From assembly GCA_025617745.1 (NCBI GenBank), contig CM046870.1:5457618-5521617 (forward strand): a DNA stretch of 64,000 nt. Reading direction: 5' to 3'. Each line of letters starts with the position of its first letter. Position 1 is the stretch's first letter. Positions 1-10,629 of this stretch are shown here, one piece after another. The position numbers and the translations under genes are program-made. The notes beneath the pieces are model-generated. The model was not told the DNA's origin. It did not search any database and saw only the letters and a list, made by a program, of their open reading frames with translations. The stretch comes from Heliocidaris erythrogramma. Taxonomy: Eukaryota > Echinodermata > Echinoidea > Camarodonta > Echinometridae.

Positions 1-231
1 AAACTCCATTGAAAATGCACCATATGTTGGAATGAAAATGTCTCCAGTCATTATGGACTTCCCCTAGATAGTTAATGGGAGAGGAGAATGCGCTCTTTTC
101 TGGAATTTCTTGATTAACGAGTGCTGTCTTAAGGAAGCAATTCATTTCTCAGGTTCCAAACTCTTGACAGTTTTTGCAGACAAACACTCCTCAGTTTCAA
201 ATTTAGAAGAGTAATTGGGAATGGAGCATTT

Positions 232-280
232 GGGGGGGGGGGGGGGTGGGATGGGGGGATGGGGGGGGATGGGGGGGGGG
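232..280 (+). repeat. G-run cluster
   Basis: Runs of 3 to 15 G separated by single T or AT. It is a strong G-quadruplex candidate and a likely site of sequencing length error. Another G run lies at 981-1003 and a C run at 1993-2007. Confidence 0.8.
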
Positions 281-408
281 TGATGTATTGGAGTCATAGC
301 ATCACAGTGCAGGGAGGAGGGTAGATAAAAAGAGAGTGAGTGAAGAAGAGGTCCATTTCACAAGTGTACTGAGACCAGCTGAACCTGTGGAAGACTGAGT
401 ATGAGCTA

Positions 409-578
409 CAGTCAAACCTGCTTTAGCGACCACCTGTCTATAAAGACCACAATTTCCGTTTCCCTTAAAGTGTTTCACATTGAAATGTATGTGGAACCTG
501 TACATAAAGACTACCTGCTCATAGAGACTGCTTTTCTTGTCTCCCTTATAAAGTGGTCTTTATAGTCGGGTTTCACTG
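409..578. mobile_element. CAGTGAAACC-type short element, copy 1
   Basis: About 170 bp starting CAGTCAAACCTGCTTTAGCG and ending GGTCTTTATAGTCGGGTTTC then ACTG, with TA on both sides. The interior has repeated CATAAAGAC and GGTCTTTAT blocks. It is a Tc1/mariner/pogo-type miniature element with three relatives in this window. Confidence 0.6.
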
Positions 579-2880
579 TATAACTGAAATGAAACTCCAT
601 TGAAAATGTACCGTAATTATGTTGAAATAGAAACCTTTCCAGTCATTGTGCTCTTCCCCTATAGGAGACGAGAAAGGCCAATTAGCACTTTAATATAGCT
701 TTCTAGAATTTCTTGATTAATGAGGGTTGTCTAGAGGAAGCAATTTATCTCTCAACATCCACACTCGTTATCAGACAAACACTATTCAGTTTCAAATTTA
801 GAACAATAATTAGGAGCGGAGAGTATGGGGTGATGTATTGCAGGGAAGGGATAAGAGTCGCAGCATCACAGGAGAGGATCTGTTTAAAAAGAGGGAAGCT
901 TTCAAAAGGGAGGGGGTGGGGGTAAAAAGTGGGTATGTTTAAAATGAGGGTGTATTGTATTGGAAGGAAGAAATAGAGACGGGGGGGGGGGGGGGGGGGG
1001 GGGTGTTGTAAAGGATTGGAAGATCGATTACCAAAATTCAACAGAAATACAGTGTTGGGTAAAGTCTTTGATTTGGTGAAAATGTGTTTTTCTTTGTGCA
1101 TCTACACGTTCTAAGACCAAATCGAAACCTATTAGGATTAGTCTAAAGCCCAGATAGTTATGACCTAACCATGATTAGTAAGGGTTCCTTTTGCCTACTC
1201 AAGAATACATGGAATAGAGAGAGAGAGAGAGAAAGAAAGAAATAGAGATATAGATAAAACAATTTGAGGCATGAGCAATCTACAACCAAGCAACCCCTTA
1301 CTGCAACGAAAAAAAGATAAGCTAGGGGTGTGATTAAAATATCATCTGAAGTGATAGGCAAAAAATTGCCAACTCATTCATGTCGGCAGAGTTGAACGCC
1401 CTTCTTCTCAGTGAATCATATCTAGTCACATACATGTAGACCTAAACTAGTGAGATAGAGAAAAAATGTGAAAGGATGAGTGATAGAAACGACTTCAGGT
1501 AAATATTTCGAGGAGAAAAGAAAGAGACTTTTAAGGGAGAGCATATTAAAAAAGAGAGTGAGATAAACAAGAATTGAAATCACTTGGTTTATTTGAAGAG
1601 ACAATCTCTGTCTGCTGATTTATTATGGCTGTCTTCAGGATGCATTCAATCCTGATTTGCTCAGGACAACATGACATCCATCTTGAATGAAAAAACAACA
1701 GAAAGGCAATCCTTGTCAAACATCGTAGTACAAGCAGTAAATCGTGAGAAGTGATTTAATTTTTTCCTTTCAATTTCAGGAGCATTGCTAGAGGAGAGAT
1801 TGGAGGGGAGGTTAGTGGGGTTGTCACCCCCATTATAAACAAATTATATTGACAGATTACACATTTATATAGGCTGTCTGCAAATCTCGAAGAATTTGAT
1901 TTTTTTTTCTACTTGTGGAAATGTGACCACCAGCTCTTTTCCTTGTCAGCAAATTTCAAAATTATATTTATCTTATTAGCAAACTTGGTCCACCCCCCCC
2001 CCCCCCCGCCCTTATTCAACCCGCTGTTTAACATTCGTTAATGTAGCTTTCTGACTCTCTGTACATAATGACGTAAGGGTTGTAAAAGTATGTTATTTTT
2101 GGAAATTCTCGCGCTGTGGTATTGGCAGTAAGATCTTCAGAAAGAAAACTACATGTGGCTGGTAATTCTTTAGTTTACACCCAGAGCAGGCTTCGTTCAT
2201 AAAAATCTTGCCCTGAGCAGATTGGCTCAACAGCTTTTACGATTTGATTTTCCAGTGACGAAAATATACTGTGAGCAAGGTGCAAAAAGAAATCTTGTAA
2301 AAGAGAAAAGGTAAACTGAAAGTCACCATGAATAAGTAAATAAAAAGGAAAGGTGAACTTATTATAAAAAAAAACTCCATGAATAATTCTCACTCATACT
2401 CAAGCAATCCCCCAAATGGCTAGTGAACTTTATAAAAAACAAACTTTCAGATGTTTTCAGTCAACATAATTGGTGATAAAAAGGAAGTTATATTTTTAAA
2501 ATACAGCCACTAAATACTTATACTGTAAAAGTAAAAATGTTAGCAATCTAAAATTCTGAATTGCCTGTGACAGCCTATATCACAGCAAGGCACTTTAGTG
2601 AATTGAGAAAAGCTAGACCACTCATGAAATTTCCAATAGTTTCCGTTTCAATTGTAGTTGTTTAGAAAGCTTAGCTAATTATCTGCAATTAGAGCCAGAG
2701 CAGTTATCGACTAAAATTATCCAAAATACATGTAGTATAATCAAAGAAATTAGCCTTGCCATAATTATAATGGGATTTTAAGGTGCTGATGATTTAAAGG
2801 GAATATCCCCCCTGATTACAAGTTGGCTTTAAAAGAAGCAGAACAATTAAAAACCCAGATCAGCGAAGGTTTGAGCAAAA
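579..2880. other. AT-rich intergenic DNA
   Basis: Part of 600-960 repeats 1-300 loosely (TGAAACTCCATTGAAAATG at both 583 and 1; CTTGATTAA and TCAGTTTCAAATTTAGAA in both), so an old duplication of about 600 bp is present. Apart from this and the G/C runs, no feature was seen. Confidence 0.4.
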
Positions 2881-3265
2881 TACGACAAGAAATAAGAAAG
2901 TTATGAATTTTTGAAGTTGTAATCAATCAAACACAAATTGGCAACTCAGTGACGTATCTACGAGCTCCTCTCCCATTTGCCCTGTACGCAGAAAGTAATT
3001 AATATCCATTTTCTCTAAAGGAAATATTCAAATATATTCTATACATGCACCTTAGATATAATCATTGCTCATATATTTTTGATACAAAATCTGTATGAAA
3101 CAATTAAGTCTATTCCTTCATCAGAAACTAAGAAAATGAAAATTTATGAAATTTTCTGTACTGAGCAAATGAGAAAAATCCCTCGCAAGATACTTCACAC
3201 AGTTGCCAATTTGTGTTTGATTGATTACAAATTCAAAATATAACTTTCTTATTTCTTATAGGATT
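2880..3265. mobile_element. Short inverted-repeat element, family E
   Basis: The left arm contains AGAAATAAGAAAGTTATGAA and AATCAATCAAACACAAATTG then GCAACT. The right arm repeats these in complement (AGTTGCCAATTTGTGTTTGA, TAACTTTCTTATTTCTTATA). The right half is also found at 62690-62850. Confidence 0.6.
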
Positions 3266-3269
3266 TTTC

Positions 3270-3960
3270 TTAAACTTTTACTAGTCTGTTTCTCTCATTT
3301 TCTTCAGAATACCGGGTTAGTTTTTCACTTTAATTTCATTTTGGAATAAACTATGAGCTAAGATAAACTGTAAGATGATTATGTAGAAAACAATTACTGC
3401 ATTTCTTTTATTTTATAGAATCATGAAAATCTTGACAAATCACTCATTCAAAATTTCCATTTAAAACTGGAATTCTCTACTGGAGGGAGGAAAAAAAATC
3501 CCTTTCATTTTTCTTTTATATTGGACAGATTGCCGGAGGTTGTGCTATTCATGTATTCCTGTGCTCTCGTACAAACATGCACGGTTGCCTGCCAGACAAT
3601 ATGCAAACTTAATGAGATGCGGATTTATCATACCTGAACATTAATGTCATGTGTGCATATAGTTAAATGCCAAATAGAAACAGTTCGCATGACTGATATT
3701 ATGTGCAAGTGGTTGAATTTGACTCCGTTCATTTTGCAAAATAGACTTTTATATGCACTTAAATTTCTTAATTTTCCTTTGTCATCCTATTTTACTTGGT
3801 AATATATCATGTAATTCAATAAAACATATTCTCTTATTTATTTAAATTATACAGTTTCACTTGTTATTCTGTTTTCCTATTATATTTCATTTGATTCAAC
3901 ATGATTTCTTACTTCTCTTATCAATTAAGTGTACCATATGTTATTATGTTAGGGTATCAT
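3270..3960. other. AT-rich intergenic DNA
   Basis: No gene or repeat recognised. Confidence 0.4.
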
Positions 3961-4900
3961 CATTCTGTCTTCATCTTCTCTCTCTTGCTTTTCCCACTCT
4001 CTTGCTAGATTTTACCCCCTCTTCTCAGACCCTCCCTTCCCCTTCGTGCATCTATACTGTATATATGCCATGCCCCCTCCCCTTCCCTTCTCTATCCCTT
4101 CTTTCTTTTATCATCATGTTATCCTTCTCTCCCTTTATCCCCCAATCATTTCTCTGTCTCATCTTCTATTATTATCAATACATTAACCTTCTCCCCTGCC
4201 CTGCCCTGCCCTGCCCTGCCCTGCCCTGCCCTCCTCTGCCCTGCCCTGCCCTCCTCTGCCCTGCCCTGCCCTCCTCTGCCCTGCCCTGCCCTCCTCTCCC
4301 TTCCCTGCCCTGCCCTGCCCTGCCCTTCCCTTCCCTGCCCTGCCCTGCCCTTCCCTGCCCTGCCCTTCCCTGCCCTGCCCTCCCCTGCCCTGCCCTCCCC
4401 TGCCCTGCCCTGCCCTGCCCTCCCCTTCCCTCTATTCTCCCTCTATTCTCCCCCTCCCATCTATTCTCCCCTCCCTTCCCCTCTTCTCAGCCCACTCTGT
4501 GTTGTATATGCACACACACCCTCCTGCATCATAGCTCCATCCCTCTCTTCTGTTACTATCAACACATTATCCTTCTCCCCTCCTTTCTCCACCCCCTTCT
4601 CTTACCCCCTTCCCTCCATCTATTGTATATGCCACACCCCTCCCCATCCTTTCTCTATCTCTCCTCTCTTCTGTTACTATCAACACATAATCATTCTCTC
4701 CTCCCTTTCTCCACCCCCTCTATTCTCTTACCCCTTCCCTCCATCTACTGTATAAGCCACGTCCCCTCCCCTCCTTTCTCTTTCTCTCCTCTCTTCTGTT
4801 ACTATCAACACATTACACTCCTCTCCTCCCTTTCTCTCCCTTCCCCCTCTATCCCTTGATTGTGCCATTCCCCCTTTTCTCATCCTTTGTCTTCTCTTGT
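3960..4900 (+). repeat. Pyrimidine-rich satellite with (CCCTG)n and about 120-bp units
   Basis: Positions 4194-4432 are CCCTG pentamers with CCTCT and CCCTT variants. After this, units containing TCTTCTGTTACTATCAACAC and CATCTATTGTATATGCCAC repeat at about 4550, 4671 and 4797. The 332-codon open frame across this region is a product of the repeat. Confidence 0.8.
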
Positions 4901-4929
4901 CCATTAGTATTTTCACCTTTCTCAGCCTC

Positions 4930-6180
4930 TGTGCTAGATTTTTTCAGCAAGACCTGATTTGTTTACTAATGCCTGGGGACCCCCCATCCCAGTCAATCAA
5001 GCATTCAGAGATCATTTCAATCACTTAGCCATGCCTGAATTACATGTAACTCCTCGTTGACTAATCTGCACTTTACTTGCCCTTGACTTTGCACTCTTTC
5101 ATACAAAGCCAACCCTGAAGATTTAGAATACCTATTTACAGCACTCCAGTGCAAATACTCCATCCCAAAGCAAATACAAACAAGGCATATACAGACAATT
5201 ACTCCACCCATGAGGTGGATATGTGGAGTATCTGATTCAACTGAGCCCGCTTTGCAAATGGTCCAGTAGGGCGCCATTCAGAACACTCACTGAACCACGT
5301 CTAGCAGCAAAGAATTAGGGTCGTGTACAGTATGAATGCAATACAAGGCATTGGTTTGTGCAGTGCGCTGTAACTCGGCTGGAATCCCTTATACCAGTGC
5401 TGTATATTATCACAGGCTGTACGCCATCACACACTGGCGTTATTGCTCGTTGGCTGGGGGATGGTAAATTGAGTATGCTCTTGGATGGAGTGCCGCTGGC
5501 TGGACTAAGTGCACGTCATTGTGTTCTCCGCGGTGGCGGTGTATGTATGAAGCCAGCCAGAACCGGGTCAGTTCAGGCTGTGGAAAGCTAGCTCAGTTTG
5601 TCTTCTAGCATATCGCTGCTGGTTCGAGTTACGCGCTCCGGCCCATCCCTTCCTCCCTCTCTCTCTCTTATTATTCTACCAGGATACCAGCTGTGACCCC
5701 TTGGATAATTCTGCATATCAGAGGGGCATACAGCTCTTGATCTACAGTACTCTGTGCAGGAATATACCGTAGCTCATTGATGTTTTTGTGTAATATCATC
5801 AACCAGGAAATACTGGACAATTTTCGACATCTATCTGCTCTTCCAGTATACCATAGTATGACGTATCAGTGAGTGGAAATTGGACATTGTTGCTCAGTGT
5901 ATAGGCAAGACTTGTGCATCTCCTTGTAATATTTCATGATGATTATTTAGGTGAAATATTCTGACTTCAATCCTGCACCAACCAGTCTGATGCGAGTAGC
6001 ACTTCTGTGCGGTATCGGATATTCTATACAAGTGCCTAGTGGATGTATGCAATTACGTACTACACGTAAGAACATGCAGGTTGGATTTCCGTCAGGTTAA
6101 CTTGATTGTATTAGATTAATTGCTGCATAAACATATCCAGGTACCTGCATGCTGAACAAAACTCGTCAGCTTTAATACAT
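4930..6180. other. Unique-looking, GC-richer stretch without a recognised gene
   Basis: Between about 5260 and 5650 GC and CG content rise (GGCGGTGGCGG, TTACGCGCTCCGGCCC), and a short B-box-like GGTTCGAGTT is at 5620. Frames of 77 (+) and 86 (-) codons are not recognised. It could be a distal promoter or first exon, but nothing in the sequence proves that. Confidence 0.25.
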
Positions 6181-6365
6181 AGATTCATTCATTACAGCGC
6201 ATGCAGATCGGAAGGAATCACTGATCAGGATTTGGATTTGTTGCCAACTTGCGGGGACATTCAAAAGTGAAATTCATTCATTACAGTGGGGAGGAATAAT
6301 TGATCAGGATTTGCAATTGTTGCCAAATTACGGACACAACCAACAGCTGAAATTGATTAATCACC
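6180..6365 (+). repeat. Two diverged units of about 95 bp
   Basis: ATTCATTCATTACAGCGC to GGATTTGGATTTGTTGCC is repeated as ATTCATTCATTACAGTGG to GGATTTGCAATTGTTGCC. Confidence 0.5.
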
Positions 6366-6579
6366 AAGCGGTAGATATATTGATATGGTGCTTGTGTTGA
6401 TCAGACCACAAGCAAATGTGTGTTTTTTCTAGTAATAGGCCTTCTACACATTTCTATGGTTTGCGGTGGATATGAAATGTGATATGCCTAACATCCTCTG
6501 AAAGCTTTTAGCAATCGACACCTGACTTTGAGAAAAAAAAACTCCACAAAAATTGCATCTTGTCTTGTGTTTAATCTTC

Positions 6580-6990
6580 AACACTCGTATTACCATCACT
6601 CTTCACAATCAGAGAGGGAGGAAAAGAGCACTTTGGTGGAATATAACATTCTCAGCAGAATAATTCTGATTTAATAGGCGAAGATACCATTTCCGACGAC
6701 TCGTATGTATTCATAGCACCCAATCTCTCCCAATCGCTTTTAACACTTGTATTACCATCACTGTTCACAATCAGAGAGAGGAAAAAAAGAGCACTCTGGT
6801 GGAATATATATTCTCAGCAGAATAATCCTGTTTTGATATTGACAAAGATACCATTTCCGACGACTCGTATGTATTCATAGCACCCAATCTCTTTAATACC
6901 GTTTGTAATACTGCATCGTCCAAGATCAGAGACAGACAGAGAAAGAGCATACCGGAGGAATAAATATTCTCAGAATAATTCTGACTTAAT
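6580..6990 (+). repeat. Tandem repeat, period about 159 bp, 2.6 units
   Basis: AACACTCGTATTACCATCAC (6580) and AACACTTGTATTACCATCAC (6739) start the first two units. CATTTCCGACGACTCGTATG and ATTCATAGCACCCAATCTC recur in each, and a partial third unit starts near 6895. The 131-aa minus frame here follows the repeat and is not a gene. Confidence 0.65.
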
Positions 6991-7550
6991 ATCGGCCTGG
7001 AGATTTTTCTGTGAAACAATTGATCGTAGCTCCAAGATGATTGATATCGATGAGGCGATGGCCATGGAGACAGAGGCTGAGGAGAACCAAGGGAATGTAA
7101 GTATTGATAGGGAACACTCACAGAACCATCAGTATGTGGGGCTGTGTCAATTTTGGCGGTGGTCACGACCTCTCAGTTGAAGAGGTAAAAACACCAATAA
7201 TAATCAGCAAAATTTGAGAAATCCTTCTACATTTTAGGATGATAGAATATCTAATTTGATGCCAGATTCTGCAATAGGATCTTTGTCATCTTAATAATCA
7301 AGTGAAATTTTCAGGCTCATTTTGGCCGGCTATCTTGCTCCTCTCCAGCACACATGTGCTAAATATCACACGTGCTATGAGAGGCAGTTCATCGCGGTAC
7401 GAAGGTGCAAAGTGGGAGGTTATCTGCAATAACCTTGCATATGTGTAAGTATCGGTAGGGAACGAGATGAAAGATGCAATACGGTGGAATATCGTTATAA
7501 AGAGCTGATATAAGGAGATTCCTGATATAGCAAGGTAATTTTGCTGGTCC
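6990..7550. other. Intergenic DNA before the SINE
   Basis: A motif similar to 7515-7545 (AAGGAGATTCCTGATATAGC) recurs after the SINE at 7925, so the SINE may have landed inside an older repeat. No gene seen. Confidence 0.3.
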
Positions 7551-7553
7551 CTG

Positions 7554-7905
7554 GTGTTGTGGATCAGTGGATAAGTCCCCGGACTGTGAACCACGAGGTC
7601 CGGGGTTCGAATCCCACCGCAGCACTAGCGTCCTTTGGCAAGACGTTAATCTACATTTGCCACTCTCCACCCAGGTGTTAAATGGGTACCCGGTAGGATG
7701 CGAAAGTTAATGTCGTTTGCTTAGCAACCTGAGCGTCACTGTACTGCCCATTGCTGGAATGCTCCCCAGGGGGTGGAGAATGTGCATACATTGTGTGCGG
7801 GCGTGCCAGAATCCAATGACCGGGGTAATAATATATATCTAGCGCTTTGGGCCACTTTGGGAAAGGCGCGTTATAAATGCCAGGTATTATTATTTATGTT
7901 CTTTT
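7554..7905 (+). mobile_element. tRNA-derived SINE
   Basis: The head at 7554-7625 folds as a tRNA: GTGTTGT pairs with GCAGCAC. It contains an A-box-like GGATCAGTGG and a perfect B box, GGTTCGAATCC. A conserved-looking body follows (CTCTCCACCCAGGTGTTAAA, then GGGTACC), ending with TAGCGCTTTGGGCC and an ATTATTATT tail. Two diverged fragments occur elsewhere in the window. A Deu-like deuterostome SINE is possible, but that family name is not certain from reading alone. Confidence 0.75.
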
Positions 7906-7984
7906 CTTTTCTTTTACTCTAATATAAGGAGATTCCTGAAGGTACATGTAATTTGCATGGTCCCAAAGTCCTCGTTATAGCAAT

Positions 7985-8170
7985 TAAATTTCCACTGTAT
8001 TTTGCGCTGAAAATTGCTCCATAACTATTGCGCCAGGCTTTATTTTATCGAAGATATAGGGTTAGTGTTAGGGTTGCAAAGGGTTATATGTTAGCTTTAG
8101 GGTTTGGGTTAGGTATAGTCGTTTGGTGGAGGGTTGAAGTTTGGAATTCGACAAGTGCAGGATAGTACTT
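7985..8170 (+). repeat. GGGTTAG-rich dispersed repeat, copy 1
   Basis: AGGCTTTATTTTATCGAAGA then TATAGGGTTAGTGTTAGGGTT and degenerate telomere-like motifs. The same order occurs inverted at 28000-28170 and in part at 29775-29850, so this is an interspersed repeat and not a telomere. Confidence 0.5.
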
Positions 8171-8654
8171 GTCTCCGAAGCTTGTGCCATACAACCTGCA
8201 ATATTTTCAGAAGAAAAATGGCCTAGTTGAGTTTTAGTAATTACCCAGTAGGAAGAAATGTAATCTCATTTTGAAAATGCAAACTAGAAGTTGAAAGGAA
8301 TATTCAGTACCTGCCAATATACATGTATGTTGATTGAAATTGAAAGATGACTAAGTTGAAAGCATAGAAAAAGTAGGAAATAGAGCTGGTCAGGCCAAGG
8401 AATTAAAATACATAGTCCCATGTGTGCATATTTGTTTAAGTGCTCTTCATTACACACTGTGATTTCCAACAAGTTTTTGTAGAATTATGTGTACATTGTA
8501 ATGAGATACCAATCCATATTTGAGGCATGTCAGGATGACAATTGAGATTGACGTTGAAGAAATTTTTCTTACCAGAGGCCATTATTCATTAGCTCTTTGT
8601 GAATTGTTGAATCACCAGATGTACAATGCAGGGGCATTTAGTATAAAGAAAAAG

Positions 8655-8716
8655 AAGCAGGAGGATGATGAGAAAGAGAGAGAGAGAGCGTGAGTGAGCG
8701 AGAGAGAGAGCGAGTG

Positions 8717-8754
<38 letters not shown>

Positions 8755-8790
8755 CAAGATAAAGAGAGAGGGAGAGATGAAGAGAGGAAG
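8655..8790 (+). repeat. (GA)n microsatellite
   Basis: GAGAGA interrupted by GAGCGAGTGAGC variants. A shorter (GA)n run is at 1215-1235. Confidence 0.8.
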
Positions 8791-9617
8791 AAACAGAAGG
8801 TGCCTTCAAAGTCAAGTTGATAGACTGTAGAGTAAACATGTGGTGCTACACGTAGCTCTTGCTCCGTGATATCTGAGATGAGGTGATGCGGGCATCGCTG
8901 CTGGCACTGACTCACTTAATGATGATGGGTAGATCCCACAGCTGCTTACCCATACCATAATGTATTTAGCTATTAAAGAATATAGACAAGTATCGACTCA
9001 TTCCCACTATAACTTATCTTCTTGTATTGGTGGTACCGGTTTCTTGATAAAAATCATTTTTTTTTCGATATAGAGCAAGGGGCTATGCGTCGTTATACCA
9101 TAATCTGTCTAGCTGAGAATTTAGTATAGACTCACTCATTCCTATTATCTCATCCTCTCATATTGCAAATATTTGTTTCTCAAAGAAAAATGTCCAATTT
9201 ATTGATAGATATTGTAGTTTTTACCCCGGTATCTACCAACTAAACACCAACTTCAGTGCTAGTGAGACCTGAATGATAAATATACATGTAAATCGTGCCC
9301 AAATCACTCCCATGTTGTGTATGTGGATAAGCGGAAAAGGTTTTGAAATTCATTTTGACGGCCCCCATCTCAACAATATATGCTAATCACTCCTGAGCCT
9401 CCCTCAACCATTTTATCGTGTCGTTGGAATCACTTAGGATAGAGCAAAATGATGATATCTGTGAGCTAATTATTCCACTATGGGAATGAGAAATTTCAGT
9501 AGTCAACGGGTTAATTCTTAGTTTCTCGTCGTCTCCTTCCTTTTTTTTTAGCCTGCTCTCGCCTAGATATTTTTGTTATATTTTAATTTTGTTCTACAAT
9601 GAAATGAATAATAATCT

Positions 9618-9728
9618 GGGGAGCGTTTCATGAAGTGTTTTGGCAGTGATTTTTACTGACAAATTTGATTCTCAGCCAATCAGATGCAAGGATTTCAGTA
9701 GCTTACAACAGTTGTTGGTAATAATAGC
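9618..9728. mobile_element. Palindromic short element, family B, partial
   Basis: Begins GGGGAGCGTTTCATGAAGTG, continues CAGTGATTTTTACTGACAAA and CAGCCAATCAGATGCAAGG, and then loses the right end. It is the same family as the full copy at 13645. Confidence 0.55.
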
Positions 9729-10237
9729 AGGTCATGTCAATCAAAGCACGCGCCCGGTCTTAGCTCCGCCCAGTTAAAGACGTATATCCGTTCACACACA
9801 AATCTCTTGCCTCCTCTATACGAACTGTAGGCTGCTGTGACCCGTCTTTAGATTGCGAGTTCGTATCTGTCCGAACATAGTATAGTTCGATGTTCACACG
9901 GAAAAATTTGCTTTAGAGCTGATTAGTTAATAAGCTTTAAACTAATAAGCTTTCCATACAATGAATTTAACCCTCGTGTGAAAAGGCCGTTTGACCGTTG
10001 TCGGGGTGAGGGTATGCAGGATGGTAATGATGGGATGAGGATGACATTAATGGTTGCCAATGGAATGGATAGCCGTTAACTTACTGATAACAGCTGCACT
10101 GTATAACACCTCTCTCAGATATGGAGTCATGATGATGATAACAGCATCTATGAATTATCTTTGGATGTTCAAGATAGAGATATTTGCGAAGTGTAGAAAT
10201 GATTAAAACAGTGACCTGAAAGAAATGACAAATTATG

Positions 10238-10629
10238 TTAAAGGGAAGGTTGAGTTCTTGGAAAGGTGAAATAATAATTTGTGAGCTTTCTCATTCCTTT
10301 TATGTCAGTTTGGAAGAACGTCATAGTAGAAATGTCCCCTGAAAAGGATTTCTCTTCAAATGCCCTTATATTTGAAATATGACGAAAAATAGCTGAAATG
10401 TTCGGGCCGAACATTTATGCCACATCTATGTGCAGTCCCATATACCCATTTCTGAGTGCGATGCATGTGCTTTTGACCGAGTTTGGATTGATTTCTTACC
10501 ATTTTGATGATTCCAAAACCTCACAGCCAACAACATTCCTTATTTAGATATGGACAACCTTTCCCAATTGCTTCCAGACAGTTTCTTTCACAATGTAATT
10601 GCATGACCAGAACTCAACTTTATCTTTAA
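10238..10629 (+). mobile_element. TTAA-ended short element, family A, copy 1
   Basis: About 392 bp from TTAAAGGGAAGGTTGAGTTC to AGAACTCAACTTTATCTTTAA, so the ends are inverted repeats terminating in TTAA. The interior is shared with three other copies, for example GAAATGTCCCCTGAAAAGGA and CCCAATTGCTTCCAGACAG. Non-coding. Confidence 0.7.

Larger units (their letters stand above)
8170..10237. other. Intergenic DNA
   Basis: Apart from the (GA)n tract and the family B fragment, no coding exon was recognised. GC rises briefly at 9740-9900 without a readable frame. Confidence 0.35.

Noticed and set aside
1782..1811. Small segment between TTTCAATTTCAG and GTTAGT
   Set aside because: Only about 30 bp with no matching neighbour exon or conserved peptide.
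3861..4859. 332-codon open frame on the + strand
   Set aside because: Spans the (CCCTG)n and pyrimidine satellite; composition is only Pro, Leu, Cys and Ser, and the frame exists because C/T-rich repeats lack stop codons.
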